Positions 54,177-63,356 of a stretch of DNA of 64,000 nucleotides are shown in pieces. The position numbers and the translations under genes are program-made. Below the pieces are notes generated by a model. The model was given only the letters and a program-made list of their open reading frames with translations. It had not been told where the DNA came from and did no database searches. This DNA comes from Oceanobacillus timonensis (GTDB lineage: Bacteria > Bacillota > Bacilli > Bacillales > Amphibacillaceae): positions 844,303-908,302 of the forward strand of contig NZ_LT800497.1 of assembly GCF_900166635.1 (NCBI RefSeq), given 5' to 3'. Each line of letters opens with the position of its first letter. Position 1 is the stretch's first letter.

Positions 54177-54917
54177 TTACACCTTCGCAGATAAAATGAA
54201 TTTTTCAATTGCTTTTCCAACACCGTCGTTATTATTGGTATCTGTGATAGCATCGGCAACTTGCTTAACTTCTTTTTGGGCATTTTCCATTGCTACCCCA
54301 ATTCCTGAGGTTTGTATCATTTTGCTATCATTTAGGCTGTCTCCTACCGCCATTACATTTTCCATTGTTATTCCTAATCTATCACAGACTAGTTTGAGAG
54401 CCATGGCCTTATTAACACCTGGAGGGTTGATTTCAATCGTCTTGGATGTGGTGTTGCTTATCTCTGCTCCTTCCACATATGACAATTTCTTCAACATATG
54501 ATTTAAAACTTTTTCATTTTTATAATAACAACTAAATTTTAACCATTGTATTTCGTTGTAATTAAGCGGCAACTCGTTGTAATATGCTTCTTCTGTGGAA
54601 AACACCCAGGTATTCGTTCCCAATCCTTGTGCAAAATGAAATAAAGAAGCGAGGGCGTCAGCATCTAACAAGTGTTGCGTAATAACAGTATAATCGCTTG
54701 AATATATTTGTCCTCCGTTACAGGTTATTAAATGGGAGTTTAAATGTAAGTCTTGAATATAAGGATAGCAATGCTGAAAGGGTCTTCCGGTGCATAAAAC
54801 GATGATTACCCCTGAATCATATGCTTTCAAAATTTGATTTTTCGTCAAACTCGTAATGCATTTTTCATCATTCAATGTAGTACCATCCATGTCCAACGCA
54901 AGTAACTTTATATCCAT
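54177..54917 (-). CDS. Cof-type HAD-superfamily phosphatase
   Basis: 246-residue hydrolase. The nucleophile motif is LLALDMDGTTLN (D9, D11), motif II/III are present as LCTGRP and Lys in VNKAMAL, and motif IV is MAVGDSLNDSKMI. The cap domain is of the Cof type (C2B), typical of sugar-phosphate phosphatases. It is divergent from the PTS gene with a shared control region, so it may act on a sugar phosphate from that system. ATG 54917 is preferred; an upstream GTG at 54929 sits on the ribosome binding site. Confidence 0.82.
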   Translation of the reverse strand: MDIKLLALDMDGTTLNDEKCITSLTKNQILKAYDSGVIIVLCTGRPFQHCYPYIQDLHLNSHLITCNGGQIYSSDYTVITQHLLDADALASLFHFAQGLGTNTWVFSTEEAYYNELPLNYNEIQWLKFSCYYKNEKVLNHMLKKLSYVEGAEISNTTSKTIEINPPGVNKAMALKLVCDRLGITMENVMAVGDSLNDSKMIQTSGIGVAMENAQKEVKQVADAITDTNNNDGVGKAIEKFILSAKV

Positions 54918-55226
54918 ACCAACATTCACCCTCTGTATGTATTTTTGAGAAATATATCTTTTATTTTCAGTTCAATTCAATTGGTAACACTTTAACTATA
55001 TCATTTGGTACAGGATAAATCATTACATGAAAAATCAATTTTTAATGACCTAGGTCATTTTTTCTGACCTATATAAGTTAATAAAAAATGAAGGAACTTC
55101 CACAATTTATTCTAATTGATAGAATGGAATCAAATAACAGGTTTTCAATTATTGTTCCGACCTTTCGTATGAATTTCGAAAGTGGAAAATAAATAGAAAT
55201 TAGGTATATGTATAGGGAGGTTTCAG
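54918..55226. other. Divergent control region of HAD and PTS genes
   Basis: No gene is seen. It contains a perfect 16-bp palindrome with an extra half-site (entry 55044-55071). AT-rich sequence between 55080 and 55200 should hold the PTS promoter, but I could not fix its boxes. Confidence 0.55.
55044..55071. promoter_or_regulatory. Palindromic operator with extra half-site before the PTS gene
   Basis: AATGACCTAGGTCATT (55044-55059) is a perfect 16-base palindrome. Its half TGACCTA (55046-55052) recurs at 55065-55071, 19 bases on. It lies between the divergent HAD and PTS genes, so it is a strong candidate operator for the module, perhaps for the RpiR regulator at 58488. Confidence 0.55.
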
Positions 55227-56780
55227 GTGATGAAAAAAAGAAAAATCAGTAATGCTATTCAACAATTCGGCAGAACGTTACTTCTTCCGATTGGTGTATT
55301 AGCCCCAATTGGTATGTTATTGGGGATTAGTGGGGCACTTACGCAAGATTATATGGTTGAAAAAGTTCCTTTTTTAGGAAATGAAATCGTAAACACTGTG
55401 TTAGAAAGTATTCAATCGATTAGTAATATTGTCTTTGATAACATCCCTTTACTATTTGCAATGGGCGTTGCCTATGGCATGAGTAAAAAAGACAAAGGGA
55501 TTGCCGTATTTGCTTCTACAGCAGGTTATTTGACCCTGATTGTTGCTATGAATGTATGGTTGACTGTTACAGGGCAAATGGCAGATCCAGATGTTATGAC
55601 GCAACAGGGACAAATCGAAATACTTGGTATTCAAACCGTGAATATCAGTGCCGCCGGAGGAATTATAACTGGACTGATTGCTGCTTGGGCTACAGACAGA
55701 TACTATAACCTGGAACTTCCAGCAGCCCTCGCATTCTTTTCCGGTAAAAAATCAGTACCTATTATCACGATTGGTTTTATGACGGCAGTAGGTTTGCTTC
55801 TTCCTTTTATTTGGACCTATTTTGTAAGTCTGCTTACAAACCTGTCATCCTTATTTTTAAGTGTTTTTGGTCCCTTTTTTACTGCTGCAGGTGAACGTTT
55901 GTTCATACCGTTTGGTCTCCACCATGTCTGGAATGCCCTATTTAGATTCACAGAAGCAGGCGGGACCTACACCATTGATGGGGAAACATTTGTTGGCGTT
56001 GTCCCTGCTATAACGGAAATTCTATTTAACCAAGGACCAAATAGTGAATACTGGTCAATGATGCCGAGTCTATCACGCTTCATGGCGCAGCAGCAAATGC
56101 TCGTAGTCTTGTTCTTATTTCCTGCCATTGCACTTGCCATGTATAGAACGGCTTATAAGGAAAATAAAACATATGTGAAATCGATGTTAGTTACAATGGT
56201 TCTCACTGCTTTTCTTGGTAACGTGACAGAGCCGCTGGAGTTTACATTTGTTTTCCTAGCGCCGTTATTATACGTTGTTTACGCCGGTATAGTTGGGATC
56301 GGTGCAGTATTGCTGTCACTTGCTGATGTGTCGATTGGGTATATACGAGGTACCATTTTTGATTTCACGATTTTCGGATTATTGTATGAAAACTCTCGCT
56401 GGATTTTTCTTGTTTTAATTGGTTTAGGGTTGGCTGTAATTACCTATTTCATCTTTTATTGGGCAATTGTCCGGTTCGATATAAAAACACCAGGCAGAGA
56501 GAAAATGGAGAATGTAGACAGTACATTGTTAAAAGAAAAACGATATGATGAAATTGCAGACAAGGTAATAGAAGCATTAGGAGGGAAAGAAAATATTGTA
56601 AACGTGGACAATTGTATTACGCGGCTTCGGATTGACTTGAAAGAAGTAAGAGATATTGATAAAGATTTATTAAACAAAACGGGATGCTCGGGATTCTTTT
56701 TTCCAACAGCCAAGCATATTCATATCGTTTATGGCACACAAGTCGAGTTTATAAAAAATGCAGTCGATGAAAAAATATAG
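55227..56780 (+). CDS. PTS sugar transporter EIICB (glucose/maltose superfamily)
   Basis: 517 residues. The EIIC part (about 1-420) is a 10-segment channel with the GLHHVWNALFR loop and the substrate-binding TEPLEF motif (E335). The EIIB domain (about 435-517) carries the phosphorylated Cys in NVDNCITRLRIDL (C463). It has no EIIA domain, so a shared EIIA-Glc type protein is needed. It imports and phosphorylates a hexose or disaccharide. GTG 55227 and ATG 55230 are both usable after AGGGAGG. The lyase gene begins 18 bases after its stop. Confidence 0.88.
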   Translation: MMKKRKISNAIQQFGRTLLLPIGVLAPIGMLLGISGALTQDYMVEKVPFLGNEIVNTVLESIQSISNIVFDNIPLLFAMGVAYGMSKKDKGIAVFASTAGYLTLIVAMNVWLTVTGQMADPDVMTQQGQIEILGIQTVNISAAGGIITGLIAAWATDRYYNLELPAALAFFSGKKSVPIITIGFMTAVGLLLPFIWTYFVSLLTNLSSLFLSVFGPFFTAAGERLFIPFGLHHVWNALFRFTEAGGTYTIDGETFVGVVPAITEILFNQGPNSEYWSMMPSLSRFMAQQQMLVVLFLFPAIALAMYRTAYKENKTYVKSMLVTMVLTAFLGNVTEPLEFTFVFLAPLLYVVYAGIVGIGAVLLSLADVSIGYIRGTIFDFTIFGLLYENSRWIFLVLIGLGLAVITYFIFYWAIVRFDIKTPGREKMENVDSTLLKEKRYDEIADKVIEALGGKENIVNVDNCITRLRIDLKEVRDIDKDLLNKTGCSGFFFPTAKHIHIVYGTQVEFIKNAVDEKI

Positions 56781-56797
56781 TGCAAGGAGTTGGTATC

Positions 56798-58171
56798 ATG
56801 AAAGCTTTATATGATTCTAAAAGTAAAACGATTGATGATCAAGGTTTGAAACAATTATTCACACAGGAAGAAAAGTATAAAACATGGCTGTTGTTTGAAT
56901 CAGCATTAGCTCAGGCTCAAGCTGAATTTGGGTTCATCCCTCAAACCGCTGCGAATGAAATTAAGAAAGCAGCTAAAATTGAAAACTTGGATCTGGAAGA
57001 AATGGATCGTATTTATAAAAAAATTGGGCATGGTTTTGTCCCATTTTTAAAGGTTTTGGTCAAAGCCTGCCCAGAAGATAGCGGAAAATATGTCCATTAT
57101 GGAATAACAACACAAAATATTCAACAAAGTTCCCAGCTTTATATTTTAAAGAAAGCACACCATAAATTTATGAGGATTATCGGGCAGATTTTAGAAAATT
57201 TAAGTGTGCTCGCGTTTGATAATAAGGATACGGTTATGACCGGGCGAACCCATGGACGACATGCCATTCCTATTACTTACGGATATAAAGTATCTGTTTG
57301 GATCAGCGAATTCATCAGTTGTTATCAACGAATAGCTGAATCAGAAAAAAGAGTATTTCAGATAATGATGGGCGGTGCGGTAGGCACCTTCAGTTCTATG
57401 CCCGACATAGGGGTGAAAGTTCAAAATCGAGTGGCTGAGTTAGTAGGTATGTACCCAATGCCGGTACCGTCAAGAAACATAAGTACACACAAATTAGAGT
57501 ATATGTCGAACTTGACCTTGTTGGCAAATCATTGTCACAAAATTGCTGAGGAAGTGTATAGTACAACTTTGGAAGAAATTGCTGAAGTATCTGAAGGATT
57601 CAGCAAGGGGACAGTCGGCAGCAGCACGATGCCACATAAAATCAATCCCAAACTTGCTAAAGGGATCATCGCTAATTCTCAGAAGCTGTACTCCCTTCCA
57701 AGTACAGGTATGAATTCAGCAGTGCGTCCGTACGAAGGTGATAGTAGTTCTTACATGCTATTTGATGGATTGCTGGAAGAATCGATGGAGCTGATGACTG
57801 AAATTTTAATAAGGTGTGAAGAATTAACTCGTACTCTGACAGTTCACAAAGACAGAATGCTTCATAACGCCGAGCGTAACAAAGGTCTTGATAATAGCGA
57901 ATACGTTATGATGAAACTGGCAGAGAAACTGGGCAAGGATAATGCTCATTCGCTTATGTATGATATTGCGATGAAGACGGCTGCTGAAGGGGAAGCGTTC
58001 TATGATAATTTAAGAAAAAACGAACAAATCAGTTCGAATTTCTCTGATGAAGAACTAAAACATATGATTGATCCAAGAAACTATATTGGTTTATCTGTTA
58101 CTTTAGCAGAAACAGAGGCAGAAAGGGCAAAAGAGACAGCTAAAAAAATTACTAAAAACTATGAAGTCTAA
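56798..58171 (+). CDS. Fumarase/aspartase-superfamily lyase (adenylosuccinate-lyase-like)
   Basis: 457-residue superfamily member with the signature GSSTMPHKINP and the TGRTHGRHAIPITYGYK segment carrying the conserved His. Members eliminate fumarate from N-succinyl or C-N substrates (adenylosuccinate, argininosuccinate) or act on 3-carboxymuconate. Length and layout match adenylosuccinate lyase, but it is not beside pur genes: it follows a PTS permease. It may split fumarate from an aspartate-linked sugar phosphate, a reaction I cannot confirm. ATG 56798 follows AAGGAG. Confidence 0.78.
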   Translation: MKALYDSKSKTIDDQGLKQLFTQEEKYKTWLLFESALAQAQAEFGFIPQTAANEIKKAAKIENLDLEEMDRIYKKIGHGFVPFLKVLVKACPEDSGKYVHYGITTQNIQQSSQLYILKKAHHKFMRIIGQILENLSVLAFDNKDTVMTGRTHGRHAIPITYGYKVSVWISEFISCYQRIAESEKRVFQIMMGGAVGTFSSMPDIGVKVQNRVAELVGMYPMPVPSRNISTHKLEYMSNLTLLANHCHKIAEEVYSTTLEEIAEVSEGFSKGTVGSSTMPHKINPKLAKGIIANSQKLYSLPSTGMNSAVRPYEGDSSSYMLFDGLLEESMELMTEILIRCEELTRTLTVHKDRMLHNAERNKGLDNSEYVMMKLAEKLGKDNAHSLMYDIAMKTAAEGEAFYDNLRKNEQISSNFSDEELKHMIDPRNYIGLSVTLAETEAERAKETAKKITKNYEV

Positions 58172-58487
58172 TCAATAAGAGTTTAAAAGGTTAGGGTAAC
58201 GTGTTTCCACCGATAAATTCGAATAAAGATTATGCAGATAGCCGCTTAGAAAATAGGGTTCCCACTTTGCAGAGGAAACATAGGTGAGTAGCCTTGTACT
58301 GAAGAACTACAGTGTCTCACCTATGTTTTTCCTCTGCAGAGGTACAGCCTCTTTCTTCTGCTGTTTTTGTGCGTGATTCGTTTTAAATTAAATACTTTCT
58401 TTATGTCTTTATCACTTTTTTGCTTTATTCTGTGTTATTTAATGGACTCTTTATATTTTTAGAACATAATTACGCGATATAAACAAT
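58172..58487. other. Intergenic region between convergent lyase and RpiR genes
   Basis: It is occupied in the middle by the long hairpin at 58269-58337. Apart from that I see no gene or other feature. Confidence 0.55.
58269..58337. terminator. Long hairpin between convergent genes
   Basis: GCAGAGGAAACATAGGTGAG (58269-58288) pairs with CTCACCTATGTTT and CCTCTGC (58316-58337) with a 2-base bulge, a 20-bp stem with a 27-base loop. The T-rich part lies inside the stem, so its action as intrinsic terminator is uncertain. It may be a repeat-type palindrome. Confidence 0.55.
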
Positions 58488-59225
58488 TTAAAGTTTTGTT
58501 AACTTATCGATCAACAAATCTATAGTGAGAAAAAAGCCAATTCTTGAAATGATATCATTCTTGCTCGTGTTATCGTGATCAGAATAACAAAAAAGATTAT
58601 CCGTCGTATATCGGGTCAATGCATTCGTCTTAAATGACGTAATACTGACGATATCGGCTTTTTTTAAATGAATTTTCTTCACCGTATCGATGATTTTTTT
58701 CGTTTCCCCTGATATGGAAATAAAGATGACAATATCATCTTCAATCACAAAATCTGTAAATAATTCCGATAGATTATAATCTTTTATAAAAATACATTGA
58801 ATTCCAATAGTTAATAAGAGATGTTCTAAATAGTAACCAGCTGCTTTACTAGTTCCTCTAGCCATAATATATACGTTATTTGCCGACTTGATTTTACTTG
58901 CTGTTTCCTGCAGTTTCTCTTCGGTAACAAGGGAAAAAGTTTTATCAATGGACTGTTTTAAAGTATCCCGATATGAAACCGTGCTAACTTTCTGATCAGA
59001 TAATTTTTCAATCATCGTCTGGTTCATATAATATTTCATTTCTCTGAATCCGTTAAAACCCAGTTTTTGTGCCAAATTGATGATGACTGTTTTTGAAACA
59101 TAAGTTGCTTCTGCTAGATCATTAATTTTTATATGTGGAATCAAATTTTGGTTTTCCATGATATAGTTTAGCACTTTCTTCTCGCTTACTGTCAGTTCTT
59201 CATAATTTTTTAATACATCAAACAT
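58488..59225 (-). CDS. RpiR-family regulator with SIS domain
   Basis: 245 residues. The N-terminal RpiR helix-turn-helix (about 1-77; LAEATYVSKTVIINLAQKLGFNGFREMKYYMN) is followed by a SIS sugar-phosphate-binding domain (about 110-240; YIMARGTSKAAGYYLEHLL and IFISISGETKKIIDTV). Such proteins sense phosphosugars made by PTS import. It closes the HAD-PTS-lyase module on the minus strand and probably controls it. Confidence 0.88.
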   Translation of the reverse strand: MFDVLKNYEELTVSEKKVLNYIMENQNLIPHIKINDLAEATYVSKTVIINLAQKLGFNGFREMKYYMNQTMIEKLSDQKVSTVSYRDTLKQSIDKTFSLVTEEKLQETASKIKSANNVYIMARGTSKAAGYYLEHLLLTIGIQCIFIKDYNLSELFTDFVIEDDIVIFISISGETKKIIDTVKKIHLKKADIVSITSFKTNALTRYTTDNLFCYSDHDNTSKNDIISRIGFFLTIDLLIDKLTKL

Positions 59226-59554
59226 ATGCCTTCAATCCAATTCAAGGTTTTAAAAACTAAACATACTGTAAATTATCGTACACTAAACAAGACTGATTTA
59301 AAAGCGTAATTGCTTCATTGTGATTAGGAAACTACACCAGGATTTTTATTGGAATGCCGATTTTACCTATCCACAAAGAGAAGCCATCGTTTCTTTCTAC
59401 ATATGCAATGAATTTAGCATATATGAAATAATCCGGGTTGTAGTTGTTTTTTAAATATATATTTTCTTTGGTAATGAGTGTTTATTAGCAGCTGATTCAT
59501 TCCTTTGTATCAGGTTATGAAAAGGGTTACAATATATTTAAGGAGGAGATGAAA
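59226..59554. other. Divergent control region of RpiR and formamidase genes
   Basis: No gene is seen. ATATGC (59401-59406) and GCATAT (59417-59422) form a small inverted repeat that could be an operator. The formamidase ribosome site AAGGAGGAG is at its right end. Confidence 0.45.
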
Positions 59555-60862
59555 ATGAAAAATGAAGAAGCAAAGCAAATTGTATATGTGAACACTTTTA
59601 CGGATGGGATTCTGGATCCGGAAAAAGCAATGCTTGGGCCGGTAAAAGACGGAGGATATATTATTGCTAATACTGCACCTGGATGTTGGGGGCCGATGAT
59701 TACACCATCTCTTCAAGGGGGACATGAAGTAACGCAACCAGTTTATGTTGAAGGGGCAGAGGTTGGAGATGCGGTTGCTATTCATATTTCCTCCATTCAA
59801 GTAACCTCCATGGTAACAGCTTCTGGAAATGACCGTGTTGTAGAAGGTCATTCCGTTTCAGATCCATTTGTTGATGGGAAATGTCCTGAATGTGGAACCG
59901 TGAATCCGAATACGACTATAACGGATGTTGGGGAAAATGCAGTTCGTTGTTCAAATTGTGGAGCAGTAGTCACCCCTTTTAAGTTTACGAGTGGGTATAC
60001 CATTGCCTTTGATGATGATAAAACAATAGGAGTCACCTTACCCAAAGACGCAGCTGAAGAATTGGGAAAAGAAGGACATAGAAATATGTGTACACCTGAG
60101 CACTCTGTACAACATCCAATCGTATCTATTGCTCCTCATGATATTGTAGGAATGGTTGCAAGGACTCGTCCTTTTTTAGGGCAAATTGGAACAACACCGG
60201 CCAGAGCCATGCCGGATTCTCATAATGCGGGAGACTTCGGCCAATTTTTGCTGGATGCTCCTCACGATTATGGTATAAAAAAAGAACAGCTGAAAGAACG
60301 TACAGATGGGCATATGGATATTAATCGAGTCCGGGAAGGGGCAATTTTAATTTGTCCTGTAAAAACGGAAGGTGGCGGCATTTATCTTGGAGATATGCAT
60401 GCGATGCAAGGAAATGGGGAAATTGCCGGTCATACTACAGACGTTTCTGGAATTGCTACTTTAAAAGTAGACTTACTAAAAGGAATCAAGATAGAAGGAC
60501 CTATTTTGTTACCTGTTGAGGAAGACCTTCCATATAACGCGAAGCCATTATCTGAGCATGAAAAGTCCGAGGCTTTAAAAGTTGCTAAAGCGCATGGTTT
60601 TGAGGAAATTGAGGATACTGCTCCAATCTCGTCGTTTATTGGAACTGGTGCAGATTTAAATGAAGCAACAGATAATGGTTTAGAACGTGCTGCTTCTATA
60701 CTTGGGATGAGTGTTCCGGAAGTTATGAACCGCGCAACCATTACTGGATCTGTTGATATTGGACGTAATCCTGGAGTTGTAACAGTTACATTTTTAGCAC
60801 CTGTATCTACACTTAAAGAAACGGGCTTAGATGAAATTGCCATAAAACATTATCATTTATAG
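59555..60862 (+). CDS. Acetamidase/formamidase with zinc-ribbon insertion
   Basis: 435-residue member of the FmdA/AmdA family, which hydrolyses formamide or acetamide to the acid and ammonia. Family text includes ANTAPGCWGPMITPS, GDAVAIHI, CTPEHSVQHPIVSIAPHDIVGM, and YLGDMHAMQGNGEIAGHTTD. An insert of about 30 residues carries a CPECG ... CSNCG pair (C110, C113, C132, C135), a zinc-ribbon not seen in the standard enzyme. ATG 59555 is 6 bases from AAGGAGGAG, while ATG 59549 touches it. A gamma-glutamylcyclotransferase-like gene follows after 37 bases. Confidence 0.82.
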   Translation: MKNEEAKQIVYVNTFTDGILDPEKAMLGPVKDGGYIIANTAPGCWGPMITPSLQGGHEVTQPVYVEGAEVGDAVAIHISSIQVTSMVTASGNDRVVEGHSVSDPFVDGKCPECGTVNPNTTITDVGENAVRCSNCGAVVTPFKFTSGYTIAFDDDKTIGVTLPKDAAEELGKEGHRNMCTPEHSVQHPIVSIAPHDIVGMVARTRPFLGQIGTTPARAMPDSHNAGDFGQFLLDAPHDYGIKKEQLKERTDGHMDINRVREGAILICPVKTEGGGIYLGDMHAMQGNGEIAGHTTDVSGIATLKVDLLKGIKIEGPILLPVEEDLPYNAKPLSEHEKSEALKVAKAHGFEEIEDTAPISSFIGTGADLNEATDNGLERAASILGMSVPEVMNRATITGSVDIGRNPGVVTVTFLAPVSTLKETGLDEIAIKHYHL

Positions 60863-60899
60863 ATTGATTCAAAGTGATACGAAGCAAGGAGGCCTCAAG

Positions 60900-61514
60900 A
60901 TGGACGTATGGTATGTAAGCTACGGTTCCAATATTAGCGAAAAACGCTTTTCTTGTTATATCGAGGGTGGTATGCTTGAAGGATCGGAGAAAGAGGAAAG
61001 AGGCTGTGAAAATACCACGCCACCAAAGGAAATAAAAAAAGTGATGCTCCCTTATCCACTTTATTTTATGAGAGAGCAAAGTAAATGGGGAAAAGGGGGC
61101 GTTGCCTTTATTGGACATACACCGAATAAAAGTACAAAGACATATGCCAGAAAGTATCTAATTACAGATGAGCAATTCAGGGAAGTTGTGGAGCAGGAAA
61201 ATAACGTTGATTCTTTAAATATCGATGTGCAGGAGATTATAGATAAAGGCTATGCTGACTTAACAGCAGGCTGGTATGGAAGGGTTATTTACTTGGGAAA
61301 AGAAGAAGGGGCACCGATGTTTACATTTACAGCTCCTGATACAATGGGAACGCATGCGTATACTACCCCGCCTCGTTCCTATTTATCTATGATTTCCAGC
61401 GGGTTAAAAGAAATCGGTCTTTCTCAAGAGGAGATTGTGGCTTATTTTTTAACCAAACCTGGAATGGAAGGAGCGTTTACAAAGGATTCGCTTTATCGGT
61501 ATATTTTCAGTTAA
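60900..61514 (+). CDS. Gamma-glutamylcyclotransferase-like (GGCT-fold) protein
   Basis: 204 residues beginning VWYVSYGSNISEKRFSCYIEGG, the YGSN substrate loop of the GGCT/AIG2 fold. The expected acidic catalytic residue should lie in the middle, where several Glu/Asp occur (for example DLTAGWYGRVIYLG), but I cannot name it. ATG 60900 follows AAGGAGG. It is in an operon with the formamidase, so it may process a gamma-glutamyl or amide compound whose ammonia or amide is then released. Confidence 0.68.
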   Translation: MDVWYVSYGSNISEKRFSCYIEGGMLEGSEKEERGCENTTPPKEIKKVMLPYPLYFMREQSKWGKGGVAFIGHTPNKSTKTYARKYLITDEQFREVVEQENNVDSLNIDVQEIIDKGYADLTAGWYGRVIYLGKEEGAPMFTFTAPDTMGTHAYTTPPRSYLSMISSGLKEIGLSQEEIVAYFLTKPGMEGAFTKDSLYRYIFS

Positions 61515-61623
61515 AGATGCTTTTTCTAACACAATGGTAAAAATGATATTCGTGATAATGACTTATAATGAAGAAAGAGAAATCAATAAAAGAGGATATG
61601 CAACTAATTGTATTTTAATAGGT

Positions 61624-61662
61624 AGCAGCCCATACGTGGTATGAGCTGCTTCGATTATTTTT
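61624..61662. terminator. Hairpin terminator between convergent genes
   Basis: AGCAGCCCATAC (61624-61635) pairs with GTATGAGCTGCT (61639-61650) with one mismatch, followed by the T-rich TCGATTATTTTT. It ends the formamidase operon. Confidence 0.68.
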
Positions 61663-61678
61663 AAGAAAAAATGGCTGT

Positions 61679-63184
61679 CTACTCCCGGTTTTTCATATGC
61701 GAGATATCATTAAACACCCCAACATACTGTATGATGTCACCAACATTATTTCTGACTGGACTAATGGAGAGGAGTTCCTTATATATTTCCCCATTTTTTC
61801 GCTTGTTTCGAATTTCTCCTTGCCAGAAGCCTTTATTGTTAATGGAATCCCACATGTCTTCATAAAATGTCTTATGATGTTCTCCGGAACTAATCTTTTT
61901 AGGTGTATGGCCAACGATTTCTTCTTGGGAATAACCAGTAATTCGTGTGAAAGCAGGATTAACGTGTTGGATGACTTTATTTTTATTGGTTATCATCATG
62001 CCTTCAGCAACGCCTTCAATAATTTTCCCTTCTGTATTTACCCGATCTTGATAGTACATAAATATAACAATGACAAAGCTGACGATAGCAAACTCGGACA
62101 TTAACATAAATGCAATCGCATGGTGGCCGGTGATATTCGCAACTCCTGTTAATAGTAATGGCGGGAAGAATCCACCCAGTCCGCCCATGGCAGAAACAAT
62201 ACCATTTACAATACCAGCTTGGTTGGAAAAATATAATGGAACTAATTTAAAGACAGTACCATTTCCAATTCCTACTGTTATGGCAACGGCTAATGCCCCG
62301 ACTGTATACCAGCCGATTCCTGGTGAAAAGGACAGTAAGATACCTGAGAATGCCACACCGATAAATACAAACATTAAGATGATAAATGCATTGAATTTAT
62401 CAGCCAATAAACCGCCAATTGGTCTTAATCCTGTCGCAAGCACAATAAAGATAGCTGTACGAATACCGGAATCTACCGGTTCTAATCCGAAGTTATCTAC
62501 TAAAAAGCTTGGGAGGAACATGGTAAACGCAACAAAAGCTCCAAATGTAATGAAATAGAATAAGCTTAAGAACCATAAGGTGGTATTTTTATAGACACCT
62601 TTCAGTTGTTCGGCCATTGATTTCTTGACTTTTTCTTCTTTACGGTCACCAAAGATAAACACAAGTGCGGCAAATAAAAGTAAGATAATCAGAAAGATGC
62701 GTATCGTTCCTTGCCAACCGATTGCCTGCGCGATGACAGGAGCACCAAAAGTTGTAATGGCTGTACCAGCGTTACCAACACCGTATACTCCATTAATAAA
62801 TCCATGTCTTTCTTTCGGGTAATATTTCGGAAGCGATGTAACGCCGATAGAGAATACAGCTCCGCCTAACCCCAAAATGAAACCGCCGATAACTAAATCC
62901 ACAAAAGAGTTCGCGATGCTCAAGTAGAAAACAGGAAATAGTAAAATCAGGAAGCTGATCAGGAAAATCATTCTTGCGCCAAAACGGTCTGCGTAAAAAC
63001 CGATTGGAATACGCAACAGGGATCCTAAAATAACAGGAATAGCTGTAACGATAGATGCTTGTCCGCCTGTTAATGGAATGTCCGTTGTAATATATGGCAT
63101 GAGTGATGAAATCAATACCCACACCATAAATCCAACAACGAGATTTGAAGTTTGTAAGGTTAATTGTAATCCAGGTTTTTTCAT
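61679..63184 (-). CDS. narK: NarK-type nitrate/nitrite transporter fused to a C-terminal PAS domain
   Basis: 501 residues. Residues 1 to about 385 are a 12-segment MFS carrier of the nitrate/nitrite porter group: QTSNLVVGFMVWVLISSLMPYI, GFYADRFGARM, GVYGVGNAGTAITTFGAP, and the MGGLGGFFPPLLLTGV nitrate signature. Residues 390-500 form a PAS/PAC domain (MITNKNKVIQHVNPAFTRITGYSQEEIVGHTPKKISSG ... ISPVRNNVGDIIQYVGVFNDIS) with no kinase, GGDEF or other output behind it. It would carry nitrate in or nitrite out and might sense redox, oxygen or ligand through the PAS part. It is divergent from narG and has its own Fnr box. Confidence 0.88.
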   Translation of the reverse strand: MKKPGLQLTLQTSNLVVGFMVWVLISSLMPYITTDIPLTGGQASIVTAIPVILGSLLRIPIGFYADRFGARMIFLISFLILLFPVFYLSIANSFVDLVIGGFILGLGGAVFSIGVTSLPKYYPKERHGFINGVYGVGNAGTAITTFGAPVIAQAIGWQGTIRIFLIILLLFAALVFIFGDRKEEKVKKSMAEQLKGVYKNTTLWFLSLFYFITFGAFVAFTMFLPSFLVDNFGLEPVDSGIRTAIFIVLATGLRPIGGLLADKFNAFIILMFVFIGVAFSGILLSFSPGIGWYTVGALAVAITVGIGNGTVFKLVPLYFSNQAGIVNGIVSAMGGLGGFFPPLLLTGVANITGHHAIAFMLMSEFAIVSFVIVIFMYYQDRVNTEGKIIEGVAEGMMITNKNKVIQHVNPAFTRITGYSQEEIVGHTPKKISSGEHHKTFYEDMWDSINNKGFWQGEIRNKRKNGEIYKELLSISPVRNNVGDIIQYVGVFNDISHMKNRE

Positions 63185-63356
63185 GTTTGATCTCCTTCCA
63201 ATATGAAGTCATTCTTTTTCTTACACGATAAGGAAGTGTAAGAATGCAATCATTTAAAGAACGTCGAATCGAGTGTCTCCTTTTTCTGATGAAGGAGGCG
63301 AGAGCTTGTGCTCTTCATAAGGTGTCCGTTTGTTTATTGATGCGATTACGGTGAAA

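Noticed and set aside
56798..58171. Lyase considered as the housekeeping purB
   Set aside because: It is placed directly behind a PTS permease with an RpiR regulator and away from pur genes. This remains a possibility only if the genome lacks another purB.
62070..62558. 162-codon plus frame opposite narK
   Set aside because: A shadow of the MFS gene, whose motifs are unambiguous on the minus strand.
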